Below, in pieces: positions 37,161 to 48,040 of a stretch of DNA of 64,000 bases. The first letter of the stretch is position 1; every line of letters starts with the position of its first letter. The position numbers and the translations under genes are program-made. The notes beneath the pieces are model-generated. The model searched no databases. It was given only the letters and a program-made list of their open reading frames with translations, and was not told the origin of the DNA. This DNA is from Warburgia ugandensis. Taxonomy: Eukaryota; Streptophyta; Magnoliopsida; Canellales; Canellaceae. The DNA lies in assembly GCA_035236585.1 (NCBI GenBank), contig CP141134.1, forward strand, positions 18,406,414 to 18,470,413, written 5' to 3'.

Positions 37161-37830
37161 CAGGATGTAGTCCATCTGATCGGGAGATCGGATAGTCCGT
37201 TTGGACCGTCCAATCAATCCCTTCTCAATTGAGGGATCAAACCTTCTCAGATCTTTGCGAAAATTCTACCCTAGGGGTTTTAGACCCTTCTGGAATGATT
37301 GGTGTAGTTAGATTTTTTTATCTGAGCACTCCATCATCCTGAATTAAGGGTTCTGGTGTTACTTTATTTTTACCTTATTATTACCAAAATAAATTAAAGT
37401 AAACTAAAAATTACATAAACCAATATTAAACATCTATATAAAGTATTCCCACCTACCTGATTGGAGAAAAAACTTTGTTTATGTGTCCAATTTAAAAGAA
37501 ATACCCTTTGATGAAGATATGGCCTAAGATCCACCTTTCTTGCAATTTTCTGTTATTTGAACCGTTGGATCTTGAAATTCCTTTGGGGGTTTTGTAGAAT
37601 AGATATGTTGGGAAGTTTTGGATGGTGGAATTGATGAAATTAGATTTGGAATAGAATGCCTAATTGATTTTAGGTCTCTTGTTCCAATCTGAAAAGAAAA
37701 ACAAATTGAAAAGAGAGATATCTCTTGGAAAGTTTGGGTTTTTGGGGAGGGATCTAGGTCCAATTTTTCAGGGAGAGTGAAGAAAATTTTGTGTGGATTT
37801 TATGAGAATTTTTTGAGGATTTTTGGGTTT

Positions 37831-37842
37831 GTATTTATAGGC
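37831..37842 (-). promoter_or_regulatory. TATA-like box of Tekay LTR
   Basis: CTATAAATAC on the - strand, about 605 nt from the LTR start, matching the box at 55,940 (about 585 nt from its LTR start). Confidence 0.65.
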
Positions 37843-39733
37843 ATTTTAGGTCTTTTTTCATGATTATAATATTTTATTTTTTATTATCAAATGGCATGAA
37901 AGTCTCCCATGCTCCTTTTTTTCTTCCCCATGCCCCATTTTTCTTCCCCACGACCATATGATGTTTGTTGACCCATGACTTCATGTGGGGTGCTGAGAAG
38001 ATTGGTTTTTGGGTCCCTTGTGGGCCCCACATGGTGTAAAAAGACCGTTTTGCCATTTATGTATAAAATTTTGGGTTTTATCCCCATGATCTCGAATTTG
38101 AGTGTACTTAGTGGAATTGGATTCGTATTTCTCAGTACATTCTAAATTTTGATGTCTCATTTTTTGATTTTTGGGAGATTTTGATTTTTGGGTAAAATTA
38201 CTATATTACCCCTTTTGTCCAAGAAATGAAGAAACTTAAGGATTTCTCATCCGAATTCAGAATTTGTCATGCTTACAGTCATTTTGAAGGGTTTGCTAAG
38301 TTTAATTTCCATTTTACATGTCTTATGATTTGATCATACTTTTATAAAAAGTATATTCTAAATAACCCTAATATTTCAGCCCGAAATATCTAATACTCAA
38401 ACTTTATTGATTTTCTCAATCAATTACAAAATTTGGGGTTATTACACACACGAATCAAAGTAGTATTTGCATGTAAGAAAGGTCAATCCCATGAGGAATC
38501 TCATGATTTTGTATCTTGATTAAATCATTCATCCGATCTAAGGAAATGACATCAAGAGCCCTATGGTTGAAACAAGGTGGGAGGCACCACCTTTTTAGGA
38601 AGTTGCGTCCTTTCCTTCTCAAAGTTTTGATTTTTGTGGTGCCCTAATGTTGTTATATAAAGAGCGTTTGCTACTTCTAAATGTTGTCAATATTTAATCC
38701 AATGGTGAGGAAAAAAAGATAATAATGGGAGATAACATTACCATGTGATTAGGAAGTGGTGGAACTACTTTTAGAGGGTGAAAATCATGGGACTTTTAAG
38801 AAGGTAAAAAGTGTGTATCTTCCATGGAAATTGGCATGGAGTTATGGGATGTATGGGATAGGTTTTAAAATGTGGGTCATTTAGGGAAAGATTAACATGA
38901 GGTGGGACTTAGAAATATAAATAAGAATGGGAGTTTGAGATAGAATTAGAAGGTCGTAGGTAGTTAAAGATATTGGGGATCCAAAATGGAGATTAGGAAA
39001 GGTGGGAGGCACAACCTTTTTAGGAGGTGTGTCTCTCCCTTGTAAAAAAGGTGGAATTCCCTTAGCTATGAGTGGAGAGAGATGGGAAAAGGAGAAAATG
39101 GAAAGCGAAGGCTCTTCCCCTATGGTTCCACCTTCATGCCATCTTACCCCATTGATAAATCTCCCAAATTCCTTCTAATTATCCCTTGAAATTCACCATT
39201 TTAGCATCGAATAATTGCTCGAATTGATCCTCCAATTGTGTAACTCCAAGTGGCATGGCTCTATGTGGCTTGAATTCTTTGCTTCATGGCTCATCTAGCT
39301 TGTTACCCTTTAGCATGGCAAAGGTGATGGAAATGCATGGCTTGTGCATGAGTCCATTTTAACCACCTTTGGTCTTTTCAGTTGCTTGCCCTTGGATGAT
39401 CTTGAACCTTACTTCTTTGGAATTTTGAAATTTAAGCCTTGTATCGATCTTTTAATTTTGATCTTTAATGCTCATCTAATCCAATCTTAGTCATTGGATC
39501 ACCATCTTGTTACATACAAATGAGTAAAAATTCTAACTAAATCCTAGAAAAATATGATGATTCACATACTTAATCTAGAATTGCTTCTGAACTTGTAAGA
39601 TATCAATCTTCTGAATTATTAGTCAAAATTTCTTGTGTTATAAATTTTCAAAAAAACCCTCTAAATAACACTATATTTTATAACACGTGGGCTAGTAATT
39701 GGGTACATTTTATATAAAATTTGACACCTATTA

Positions 39734-41344
39734 ATAACTTCTCTCTTAGTTATGACTCTAACTAGCTTGTATGGTGAAACCTCCTAAGAATCTTCTAAAG
39801 CAATATCTTCTTCAAACTTTCTAATTCAGAAACACCTTCCTCATTTGATATAAACACTCAAAAATCCCATAGAGGGTATTTTTTCTCTATTATATTATAT
39901 ATTATTACATCTATCATATACACCCAATAATAATCACACATGACCCACATTACATCTTTGTACATTCAAATACAATGGGAACCATCTTAATGGACTCCTA
40001 TTTCAAAATATTTTATACTAAATATAATAAATGTATATATAATTTGATAATCATTTTATTAAAGATCATCAAGGACTTGGGTTTTTCTAAGTCCATTTAT
40101 AAGATAGCCATAGTGAATATCTTATGGATACATCCCATTCGACAAGTATTCCAAATTTAGGTTTCCATTTATACTCTTACTTGAGGACTATTTTATGTTG
40201 ACATAGAATTAGAATTCTATTTCTCATTCCTATGAGTCTCAAGCATCATTTTATAGAAATCCTACTATGTTACCAAGGTTATTGAGATCATCTCATTAAA
40301 GATAATATTTATTTGATGTAAATGGCAACATGAGAAGAAAAGATTGTATTTGTTAAAAATATCTCATGACAAATATTATATAATTGGATTTACTCAACAT
40401 TTATAATGGTCTTCTTCTCTTTATAAGATACATTTAGAAAGAGAGAAAAGAAGTAAGAAAATCTCCCTAGAGATCATCCTAATTAGAAAATCAAGTTTTC
40501 TTTCTTTGAGTCCTGAGTTAGGACTTAGAGCCACCTCTAGGAGAAGAAGAAGAATAAGCAAAGGAGTACTAATTCTCAACTAGTGGTGGACGTACTATAG
40601 AGATCATGATTTTGATACTAGTCAAGGTATGTTTTCTCTATTGAATCATGTTTAAATATGCTTATTCACATCATTCAAGGTTGATCATAACTAGGTATTA
40701 AAAGTTCAAAATTTAAATCAAGAGAAGTTTTAAATCTTCCATATGTTTTCCAACAGTAAGAACTCTCAATCATACAAAGATGTTCAAATCTTCAATTGCA
40801 AATAGGAAGGTTGTTGGGACACCATTACTAATGTTGGAAAACATTATATATCCAAACATCAATATCAAGAACCGATGACAACCTGATCGACCAACTCCCT
40901 AAGGAGAATCATCATTAACATTAGGATTGGGTACCTCTAAATAAAGCTAACTAACACTCAAAAGTCTTCAAAGTACACATTATGGCCTTTTTAATAGGGC
41001 ATATAAGCCTCACTATCTATATATGAAAAATATCCTCACTCTCCACATACAATGGCATCCTTCCATATCTTTGACCAGCAAACATTGTAAAACCAAGAGG
41101 TGTCAATGTTAGGTCACTAAATAGGTCTGAAACACTATATTTGAACCCAGCAACCCAATTTCATCCAAGCAACATAAATTTGGGTTACATCCTATTAGTG
41201 AAACTTGAAGGAGGATACAACCAAAGAAGCTAAAAACAAGAGCTTTAATCGTAAAGGTGAAATCAATTTTCTGACTTTCCTCATTCTCTCATTCTCTCAT
41301 TTTCTTTTTTGCGTTCTCTCTCTCACACTTTCTCACTTGATTCA
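39734..41344. other. Mostly unassigned; possible copia-type LTR ending at 40,755
   Basis: No protein-like frame. On + a TATA-like TCTTTATAAG at about 40,422 is followed by a purine-rich leader, and the sequence reaches CATATGTTTTCCAACA at 40,755. That resembles the end of a Ty1/copia LTR (TGTTGG...CCAACA), but no matching start or Met primer site is visible. TGTTGGAAAAC at 40,832 forms an inverted pair with it. 41,275-41,335 is CT-rich low complexity. Confidence 0.3.
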
Positions 41345-41915
41345 TGTGACATCCTGAGTTTTTCTAACACTTTTTTCACAAAATCTTTACAATTGTGGAG
41401 ACCTGAGTTTAGAAAACTATTTAGAAAAATAGCAGAAAAAAATTTTCCTTAAGAAAACTTTTAAAAATCTTGAGTATCATTTTTATTTTCTAAAAAATAA
41501 GATTTTTGGATAAATGAGCACTACATTTCTACCAAAAATCCAACAGATTCTCCTTGGTTTTTCAGACTTATGCATTTATGCATGCAAATGTGATGTCCCT
41601 AATATACACAATTTAAGTCAAATAATAATAAAGGAGACTTTGTTTCCTTCCATTCACATGGGCATACAATATTTAAACACATATAAAAAAAATTAAGTGA
41701 AGGAGAAGTTCAAGACCAACTTTAATCCAATCATAGCCACATAGACTTTATATCCAATTTACATATCCACATGTCTAAAAACCAAAGTCATAACACATCA
41801 ATGTATTACATTAGTTCACAAATTTATCAACTAAATTATAAACCTGATTGATATGCCTTTTATATCCTTCTCTTGAGGTTTCTAGTACAGCCTTTTACCC
41901 TGTTTCCTCAAACCT

Positions 41916-41944
41916 GAGACATTATAAACAATTTATAATGTCTC
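41916..41944 (-). other. Conserved LTR stem-loop, copy 3
   Basis: GAGACATTATAAA pairs perfectly with TTTATAATGTCTC around a 3-nt loop (13 bp). It is followed by an AAGC/GCTT hairpin at 41,948-41,959. It lies 571 nt from the LTR 3' end. Confidence 0.65.
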
Positions 41945-42486
41945 ACCAAGCTTGTGCTTGTGTAGGTAGTTTCATCATCAAAATGTAAGTTTATATAGTT
42001 TTAATCAAAATGAGTTCTCAATCACATTTATACAGTTGTGTGAAGTGTGATATCTAAAGAGCAATATAATAAAACTCTAAAATATCAAATATACTTTGCA
42101 AATCAATGTCATGCCAGCCCATTTCAATTTATTAGTTTCAATATCCATACATGTTACTTCAAAGAAAATAATAACCATTCCAATGTATTTTATAAGCTAT
42201 GAATAGTCACCACAACCCATGTCATGCATAATCTAATAGATATACTCATCCAGACTAAATAATGAATCATTATAAAAAAATCAATAGATGAAAAGCATTT
42301 AGACCATGAAATGCTTAAATATAATCAATGTATCTCAATAAGTATGTATATAGATGACGCCATCTAAACCTCCTCGACATCTCATGAGTGTAAAACCACT
42401 CAAAATATAGTTATTTTGTTGTTGGTAATGAGTACTCATTATAGGCTTGCAATCTCAGGGTGCCACGCACCTTCAGCACTATCGCG

Positions 42487-42487
<1 letters not shown>

Positions 42488-42521
<34 letters not shown>

Positions 42522-42542
42522 GTATGTATGTATGTATGTATC
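42488..42542. repeat. (TG)n then (TGTA)n microsatellite
   Basis: About 16 TG units followed by about 5 TGTA units within the old Tekay LTR. The partner LTR has its own TG/TA tract at 51,909-51,940, about 160 bp from the aligned position. Two Cys/Val-repeat frames over this tract are artefacts. Confidence 0.95.
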
Positions 42543-44133
42543 TCAAAATAATGGACCCTCAGTGCAGTGGACAAGACCTAATCAAGTTTATAGCTATCAC
42601 ACTAATGCCAAGATGGATAGACTCCCTACACCCTGTACATGGGGAAGATGGTGCGCAAGGTCATGACCTAATCATGATGTCATCAACTTAAAATCGGCCT
42701 TTTTATGGCTAAGTATCAAATATATTAAGTTTTAAAGGGGGATAATTAGTCCACAACCCTCACAGCACACCATCAACTAGTCCCAATATGTCTATCATAA
42801 TATAATAATACTAAGCATCATCACATGTCGATATAACATATAAAACCATAGAAATCCATGCACCAGTAAAACCATGCAAATTAATTCTCATTGTACGATA
42901 TAGCCACGTAAAAACAACCCTCACAAGGGTTGAGCTTGAGGATTCCACACTCCTCATCATTTCCTAAATCATGAAGTCCATGTAATTTCAAATACATTTT
43001 CATGCACAAGTATTCTATTTAATAATAAATAAATATGGCATTTTTAAACTAATAAGTTGCATGAAATACAAGGATATTAACATATAAATTAGGAATATCA
43101 AAATCTCAATTTTAACTATTTTCAAATATGGTAGAATAATCATCAATAGTTTTCATGTTTCATAAAAGCATATTGATGTTAAAAGTACCTACCTCCTTGG
43201 CGATTTCCCATAAGTTCTTCCCTTTAGGATTAGCTTTAAACTTAACTTCAATTTGGTCAAACCATGCTTGAAACTGTGCAGCACATCCAACATCTGAATT
43301 CCCACATCAACACAAAATCATATAAGCATCTAAGTTGTGCTTGAATTTAGACAATATATTAAATTTTCATTTTTTTAACCATATTTTCATGTTTGTATTT
43401 TATGTCATAACTTCATGATCTCTGCCATTTAGGTTGTTGGTTTGACTTATTATTTTGGAGTTTGATCCTGTACTCAAATTATTTAGGTCTAAGCTTAAGA
43501 TCATAATTAGATAATCAAAGATTTTGATTTGAACATTTTGTTCATGATCCATCAATTTTGGGTAATCGAATTTGTTATTCATGGTTAAAACTAAATGTTC
43601 AAAACTCTAACAAGGTTATGAGAGTTCTGATCATTAACCAATCAACATGCATAGTTACAGATTAATGATCCTCATTTAGTCTGTTATATTTTCCCACTCT
43701 TTGATCCTAAACCTATTTGATTTTTAAGAATTTATAGTATCTTTAAATTCAAGTTCAAACAAAGATTTCCGTGGATGGTATATGTGTCACGACCCGGGTT
43801 TTTATATGATGCAATTTTGATAAAAAGGCGAGATCTCTTGTTTTATAAATATGAGATGCATGAAAATTTTTCTCATTTGGAAAACAACCTTTCATAAAAA
43901 CCCTGAGTGTTCAAACACATTCTCAATTTATTTAGCCATGGCAAAGTTTAAATCAATATTATTCCCAAGAAAGTGTTAGTCACAGCCCCAGCTATTAGAG
44001 AGTAACTACAATCAAATAACATTGAAAGATAAGATAGGGGTTTACTTACTTGTACTTAGCCTGTGTCTCCTCGTACAAATGTCCCTTGCCCTTAAGTATT
44101 TACTTTGTATCTGAAAAATGTTGAGGATTGGGT

Positions 44134-44150
44134 GAGTATATAATATACTC
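44134..44150 (-). other. Conserved LTR stem-loop, copy 5
   Basis: GAGTATA pairs with TATACTC around a 3-nt loop, 349 nt from the LTR 3' end. The sequence differs from the other copies but the stem and the outer GAG/CTC pair are kept. The AAGC/GCTT companion hairpin is absent. Confidence 0.45.
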
Positions 44151-44216
44151 AGTAGGAGCCTATCACTACTAGTTTTATAAATACATGAGGTGTTTTAAAA
44201 TCATATGCTCATTCAA

Positions 44217-44350
44217 AATATGCGTATGTTTGAATACTCGAGTTCAATATCAGTATAAGAATCCATAATCAACTGAAATTCAGAATATGTGTATGTTTGA
44301 ATACTCGAGTTCAATATGAGTATAAGAATCCATAATCAACTGAAATACTC
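44217..44350. repeat. 67-bp direct tandem duplication
   Basis: Two adjacent copies containing TATGTTTGAATACTCGAG (44,225 and 44,292), differing at only a few bases. They lie inside the solo LTR at 43,785. Confidence 0.9.
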
Positions 44351-44389
44351 ATGACTTAAAGGATCACATAATCTAAAATTGAAAGTATC

Positions 44390-44412
44390 ATATATATATA
44401 TATATATATATG
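44390..44412. repeat. (AT)n microsatellite
   Basis: About 10 TA units in the solo LTR, 40 bp after the 67-bp duplication. Confidence 0.9.
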
Positions 44413-45614
44413 ATGACATCATGATATGCAATGGATGCTTCATGGAGTCCAACTCATGGATCTCTAGTATGGTATGGTCGACCAACCTCATATCATGCTA
44501 TATGAAATGCACATAACTCATCAAACCATAGGGTCCACTATGCCCACGACCTCCTCGCCGTGTGGTCCCCGAGTACCTGAGGACACTCAGTCATAGCCTC
44601 CACGGGGCCTATGACACGTCGACCCAGTGCCGTGACACCAGTGGTAGCCCCCTGTACCACATGCAGTCGACGTAGGGACTTGCCTCTTTTTGGGCATGGT
44701 ACCCATCCACCTATTAGTGGTAGAGGCTGGGTGGCCAACCCAGACCCCTCGACATAGCACCCACGAGCTTACTTGACCAAATCACAATAAGATTAATGAA
44801 GTCAAAACCTCTTGTTAAAAATTGTCCTCTTTGGGTCCCTCACAACTGCTTGGCCCTCGGCACTCTAGCGTCTTTTGGCAACCCTCAAGGACATGCAATC
44901 TTTACAAGTACTTAAATCATGTAATGTATGCAATTGTTTGCAACACATATATGTGCATAATGTATATGCAATCTTTTCAAAACATGGCTATGTACAAATC
45001 ATTTATCATGCATGCTGAATTAAATCATGCAAATCAAGTCATATATTTAAAACATATGTTCCCAAAATAATAATAGCTCTTTTAAAAGAGTCTAATAGTG
45101 ATAGAGCACCTACCTGACTAGGTCGCGTTAACCCTCTTGTCCTCGTACGCTCCTGAACATGGTTTGGGGATCAAGGTTAGTTTAGCCTATCTTTTATGGG
45201 TTTAGAGCAGTTAGGTCTTATTACTTAGGCATTAGGGGTCCATCCCTATGCCTATGGGTGTCCTAAGGTCCTAATTGGGCCTTGGTATCCTCAGTTTTCC
45301 AAAGTTCTAGTGGCCACGCGCCACCATCCTATTCTAAGGGTCATGCCCTCCTTTTATTGGGCCTTGATTAGGGATTTTATGGTTTCAATGTGTCCGCGTC
45401 GTCGATACGGACACAACGCCTTTTGCAGTGCCTCAATCGGAGCTTTAGATCTCAAGTTATAAGCGTTTTAGTATTGTATGTACATAGAGTCTTAAAGACA
45501 AAAAAACGGAATGCTAGGGCGCTGCGCGTCTGCGACGTGTGCCCTGCTTCCTTAAGTAAAAAAGAAGTCGACGTGCGCTAGCACGCTGCACGTCTGTGGC
45601 GTGCGCCTCAGGGG

Positions 45615-45685
45615 GCGCGTCTGCAGACGCGCGCAACTTCTCCGCCTGTCTCTCTCTTTAGCGGGCGCGTCCTCGGACGCGCCCG
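45615..45685. other. GC-rich palindromes in LTR leader
   Basis: GCGCGTCTGCAGACGCGC (45,615-45,632) is a perfect 18-bp palindrome. CGGGCGCGTCC-TC-GGACGCGCCCG (45,662-45,685) has perfect 11-bp arms with a 2-nt loop. Related but weaker copies lie at 37,142 and 56,131. Confidence 0.85.
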
Positions 45686-46030
45686 TTGGTTTCCTTCCAA
45701 TGCATTCGATGTGTCACGTTCCGTCTAGAACATCTGCGTCGACTGGGGACTGGGGCATCCTCAGGACACCCTAGTTCGACCCTGTCGAACCAGTGCTGCC
45801 CTGAGGACGTCCCAGGGTCCTTGGTGTCTCTCCTAGGCTCCGTTTTGCATGGTTTTTCATGCAAAAACTTAGGGGAATTGAGCCTAGGACTATGCGTGAG
45901 ATGGGTTTGGGGAGTTTTTGAGCGTACCTGCTTCATGGCTGGTTTTCTCTCCACATTTTCCCCTCTTGGTCACTGCTCCGCGATGGGTTTTCTCCAAGGT
46001 TTTGGGCTGCCATTAGAGGCACCCAAGAGC

Positions 46031-46042
46031 TCTATTTATAGG
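46031..46042 (-). promoter_or_regulatory. TATA-like box of third Tekay LTR
   Basis: CCTATAAATAGA on the - strand, upstream of the GC-rich leader. Confidence 0.6.
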
Positions 46043-46813
46043 GCTTTTAAAGAGGGTTCTGGAGGGGTTCTAACCGCCTTTGAATGGTGGTGGAGAAACC
46101 TCCAAAATGGCGGTGGTTTCTCCTTGAAACACTGCCGTTCCAGAAGCCTCTAGGAGGTTGAAGACGACGGGGTGCTCGTATCAAAATGGGCACCTGTGTT
46201 TTTCAGGTTAAGTCGTTTTTGTGAAATTTATAGTTTTGCCCCTGAACTTCAAAGGGTCATATCTTGCTCATTTTAACTCCGTTTTGGGTGATTTTGGTCT
46301 CATTGGATTCCATTTTTTTAGACACATCTAATGGTACCACTTTTAGGACCAAATTTCTGGGTTTAGTTAAGGCAACTAGTGAAATGACTAAAATGCTCTT
46401 ATCTTTAAAAACTGTTCTTTTCATTGCTAAACTTGGAATTTCAATATTACAAAATTGGAGTCATTACAATATGTTATCCAAATTCTTAGTTTTTCTACTT
46501 AATCTCTATCAGAACTATTGGTTTTATGATCCTTTCCAAGGATCAGTACTCTAATCGTGAAATTTTCAGGGTATCTTTACCAAGTGGTGGTCATAGAACT
46601 TAATGGTTGCATCTGATCACCGATCAAGCATCACTATGTCCCTATTCCTTTACTAACCGATCAGACGATTGAGATTTTTCAATTAATTTCTATTATATCC
46701 TAGTTAATTTAGGGTTAAGGAAATCATCTATGGCATCTAATCATCTATCAAACAACAGTGGGTCACTATTTGAATAGTGACGTATTAGACAGCTTAGATC
46801 TTGGTTTGTTCAC

Positions 46814-46834
46814 ATTATATATATATATATATAT
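46814..46834. repeat. (TA)n microsatellite
   Basis: Short TA tract inside the second piece of the old Tekay 3' LTR. Confidence 0.9.
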
Positions 46835-48023
46835 TTTTGAAAATTTTGAGTTTTGTATCAATTTATGGATTGGGAACTCACTAGTAACACCTAATTGTTG
46901 ACATGATGTTTCTGGCCCAAAATCTAACAGTGACCAATCGGACGACCATGATTGTCTAATCAACCTTAGGTCTAGATCAATGATTTTTGTTCAAATCTAA
47001 GTAAGTCCAGCCTTATATATATGTATTCTTAACCATGGATTAAGAAATGAATGGCTGAATTTTCATAAAAACCTAGATCTAGGATGAAAATGTACAGATT
47101 TAGCAAAAAAAATGTAATTCACAACTTGGGTTTCTTAAACCTTACCTCTTGGATGTATTTCGATTATTTTACCTCTCTTGGATGTGTGGATTGATCACCA
47201 TTTTGTGGTGAAATCCTTCAATCATGTCGAAAACTATTCACCTCTCTGATTGGCAATCAGGATCATCACAGATTCCTCAATAATCTTGGGGTTTTTGGTT
47301 GTCTTCTAGTGCTAAGTGGAATGATTGGCTCGCTAAGATTGTCAATCTGAGCCATCGTCTTTTCTAATGACCACTACAACTCCAACACTTATAACTACAG
47401 TTCTCCTGCTTGCCAACATGACATACTTTTCCGGCGAGCTGACCTACTTCTTCCTTCTCTCTTTTTTTCTCCTTTCTCTTTTTTTTTATCTTCTTATTCT
47501 TCTCCCTCCTTTTCCTCCTCTCTCAATTTCTATCTCTATCGAGTTTTGAGTAACAGACTGTATGGTCTATTTTTTCTTTTGCTTTATTATTTATTTAATA
47601 TATATTTAATATTATAATTATATTATATATATGTGCTTACACTTTATTTTTTTTGTTTTGTTTTTTATATTATGATCATCATTACCCTTTTTTTCTCTTG
47701 CATAGTGATGTCACTTGGGACAATAATGTCTCATTGCTTATCAGATTTCAAACTTTGTAGGTGGGTCCCATTAAGTCAATTTACAAAATGCCCTTTGCTC
47801 ATAAGATTCATAACTTTTTCATCTGAACCCCAATTTTAGTGTTCTTTATGCCATCAGATTTTTTTTCTCGAGAACAATCCAAAATTTGAGGTTTCATGGT
47901 TCAATTAGGTGTCTTTCAAAAGGTCAATTTTATGGAACTTAAGACACAAATTTTAAATTTGTATTTTATCAAAATTAATTCAAAAATCATTTGAAATGGA
48001 ATTTAAAATTTAGGGTTATTATA

Positions 48024-48040
48024 TTCTTCCCCCCCCTACA
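48024..48040 (-). promoter_or_regulatory. Probable polypurine tract of old Tekay element
   Basis: On the - strand TGTAGGGGGGGGAAGAA directly precedes the LTR start at 48,023, preceded by GAATTTTGAGGATGAAATT, the usual end of Tekay-type coding sequence. Confidence 0.8.

Larger units (their letters stand above)
33697..38446 (-). mobile_element. Tekay-type solo LTR, 4.75 kb
   Basis: The - strand reads TGTAATAACCCCAAATTTTG ... AAAACCCGGGTCGTCACA. It is flanked by a perfect 5-bp duplication CACAC (33,692-33,696 and 38,447-38,451). It aligns inverted over its length with the 5,058-bp LTR at 55,357-60,414. A TATA box (CTATAAATAC on -) lies at about 37,831-37,842, so U3 is about 0.6 kb and R-U5 about 4.1 kb. 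It has no primer site, polypurine tract or body, so it is a solo LTR left by LTR-LTR recombination. Frames inside it (34,138-34,961; 36,930-38,087) are not supported as genes. Confidence 0.92.
33665..39733 (-). mobile_element. Short Athila-like 5' LTR split by a Tekay solo LTR
   Basis: The LTR consists of 33,665-33,696 and 38,452-39,733 (about 1.31 kb). These join exactly when the solo LTR at 33,697-38,446 and one CACAC copy are removed. The right part repeats 30,000-31,358 in order, for example the GGGAGGCACCACC block at 38,579 and 30,119. The start on - is near 39,733 (TATTAATAGGTGTCAAATTT). With 29,951-31,358 it forms a two-LTR, non-coding element. Confidence 0.75.
43785..46468 (-). mobile_element. 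Third Tekay-type solo LTR (2.68 kb)
   Basis: The - strand reads TGTAATGACTCCAATTTTG ... AAACCCGGGTCGTGACA, flanked by a perfect 5-bp duplication ATATG (43,780-43,784 and 46,469-46,473). A TATA box (CCTATAAATAGA on -) lies at about 46,031-46,042, about 430 nt from the start. It differs from the other Tekay LTRs by a GC-rich leader (about 45,390-46,150) with strong palindromes. The 155- and 98-codon frames at 45,658-46,153 arise because stops are rare in GC-rich DNA; they show no domain. Confidence 0.9.
41345..48023 (-). mobile_element. Old Tekay-type 3' LTR, interrupted by a solo LTR
   Basis: Two pieces, 41,345-43,784 and 46,474-48,023 (about 3.99 kb), join when the solo LTR at 43,785-46,468 is removed. 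The - strand starts TATAATAACCCTAAATTTT at 48,023, right after a G-rich tract, and ends GGATGTCACA at 41,345. The first 1.56 kb (41,345-42,901) matches the partner LTR from 50,868 on. The flanking ATTCA (41,340-41,344) is the expected target duplication, but the other side is outside the window. AT microsatellites near 47,600-47,630 obscure any TATA box. Confidence 0.8.

Noticed and set aside
42416..42691. Two frames with Cys/Val repeats
   Set aside because: The repeats come from the (TG)n microsatellite; the rest is LTR sequence.
45658..46153. Overlapping 98- and 155-codon frames on opposite strands
   Set aside because: They lie in a GC-rich LTR leader where stops are rare; there is no domain, start context or conserved counterpart.
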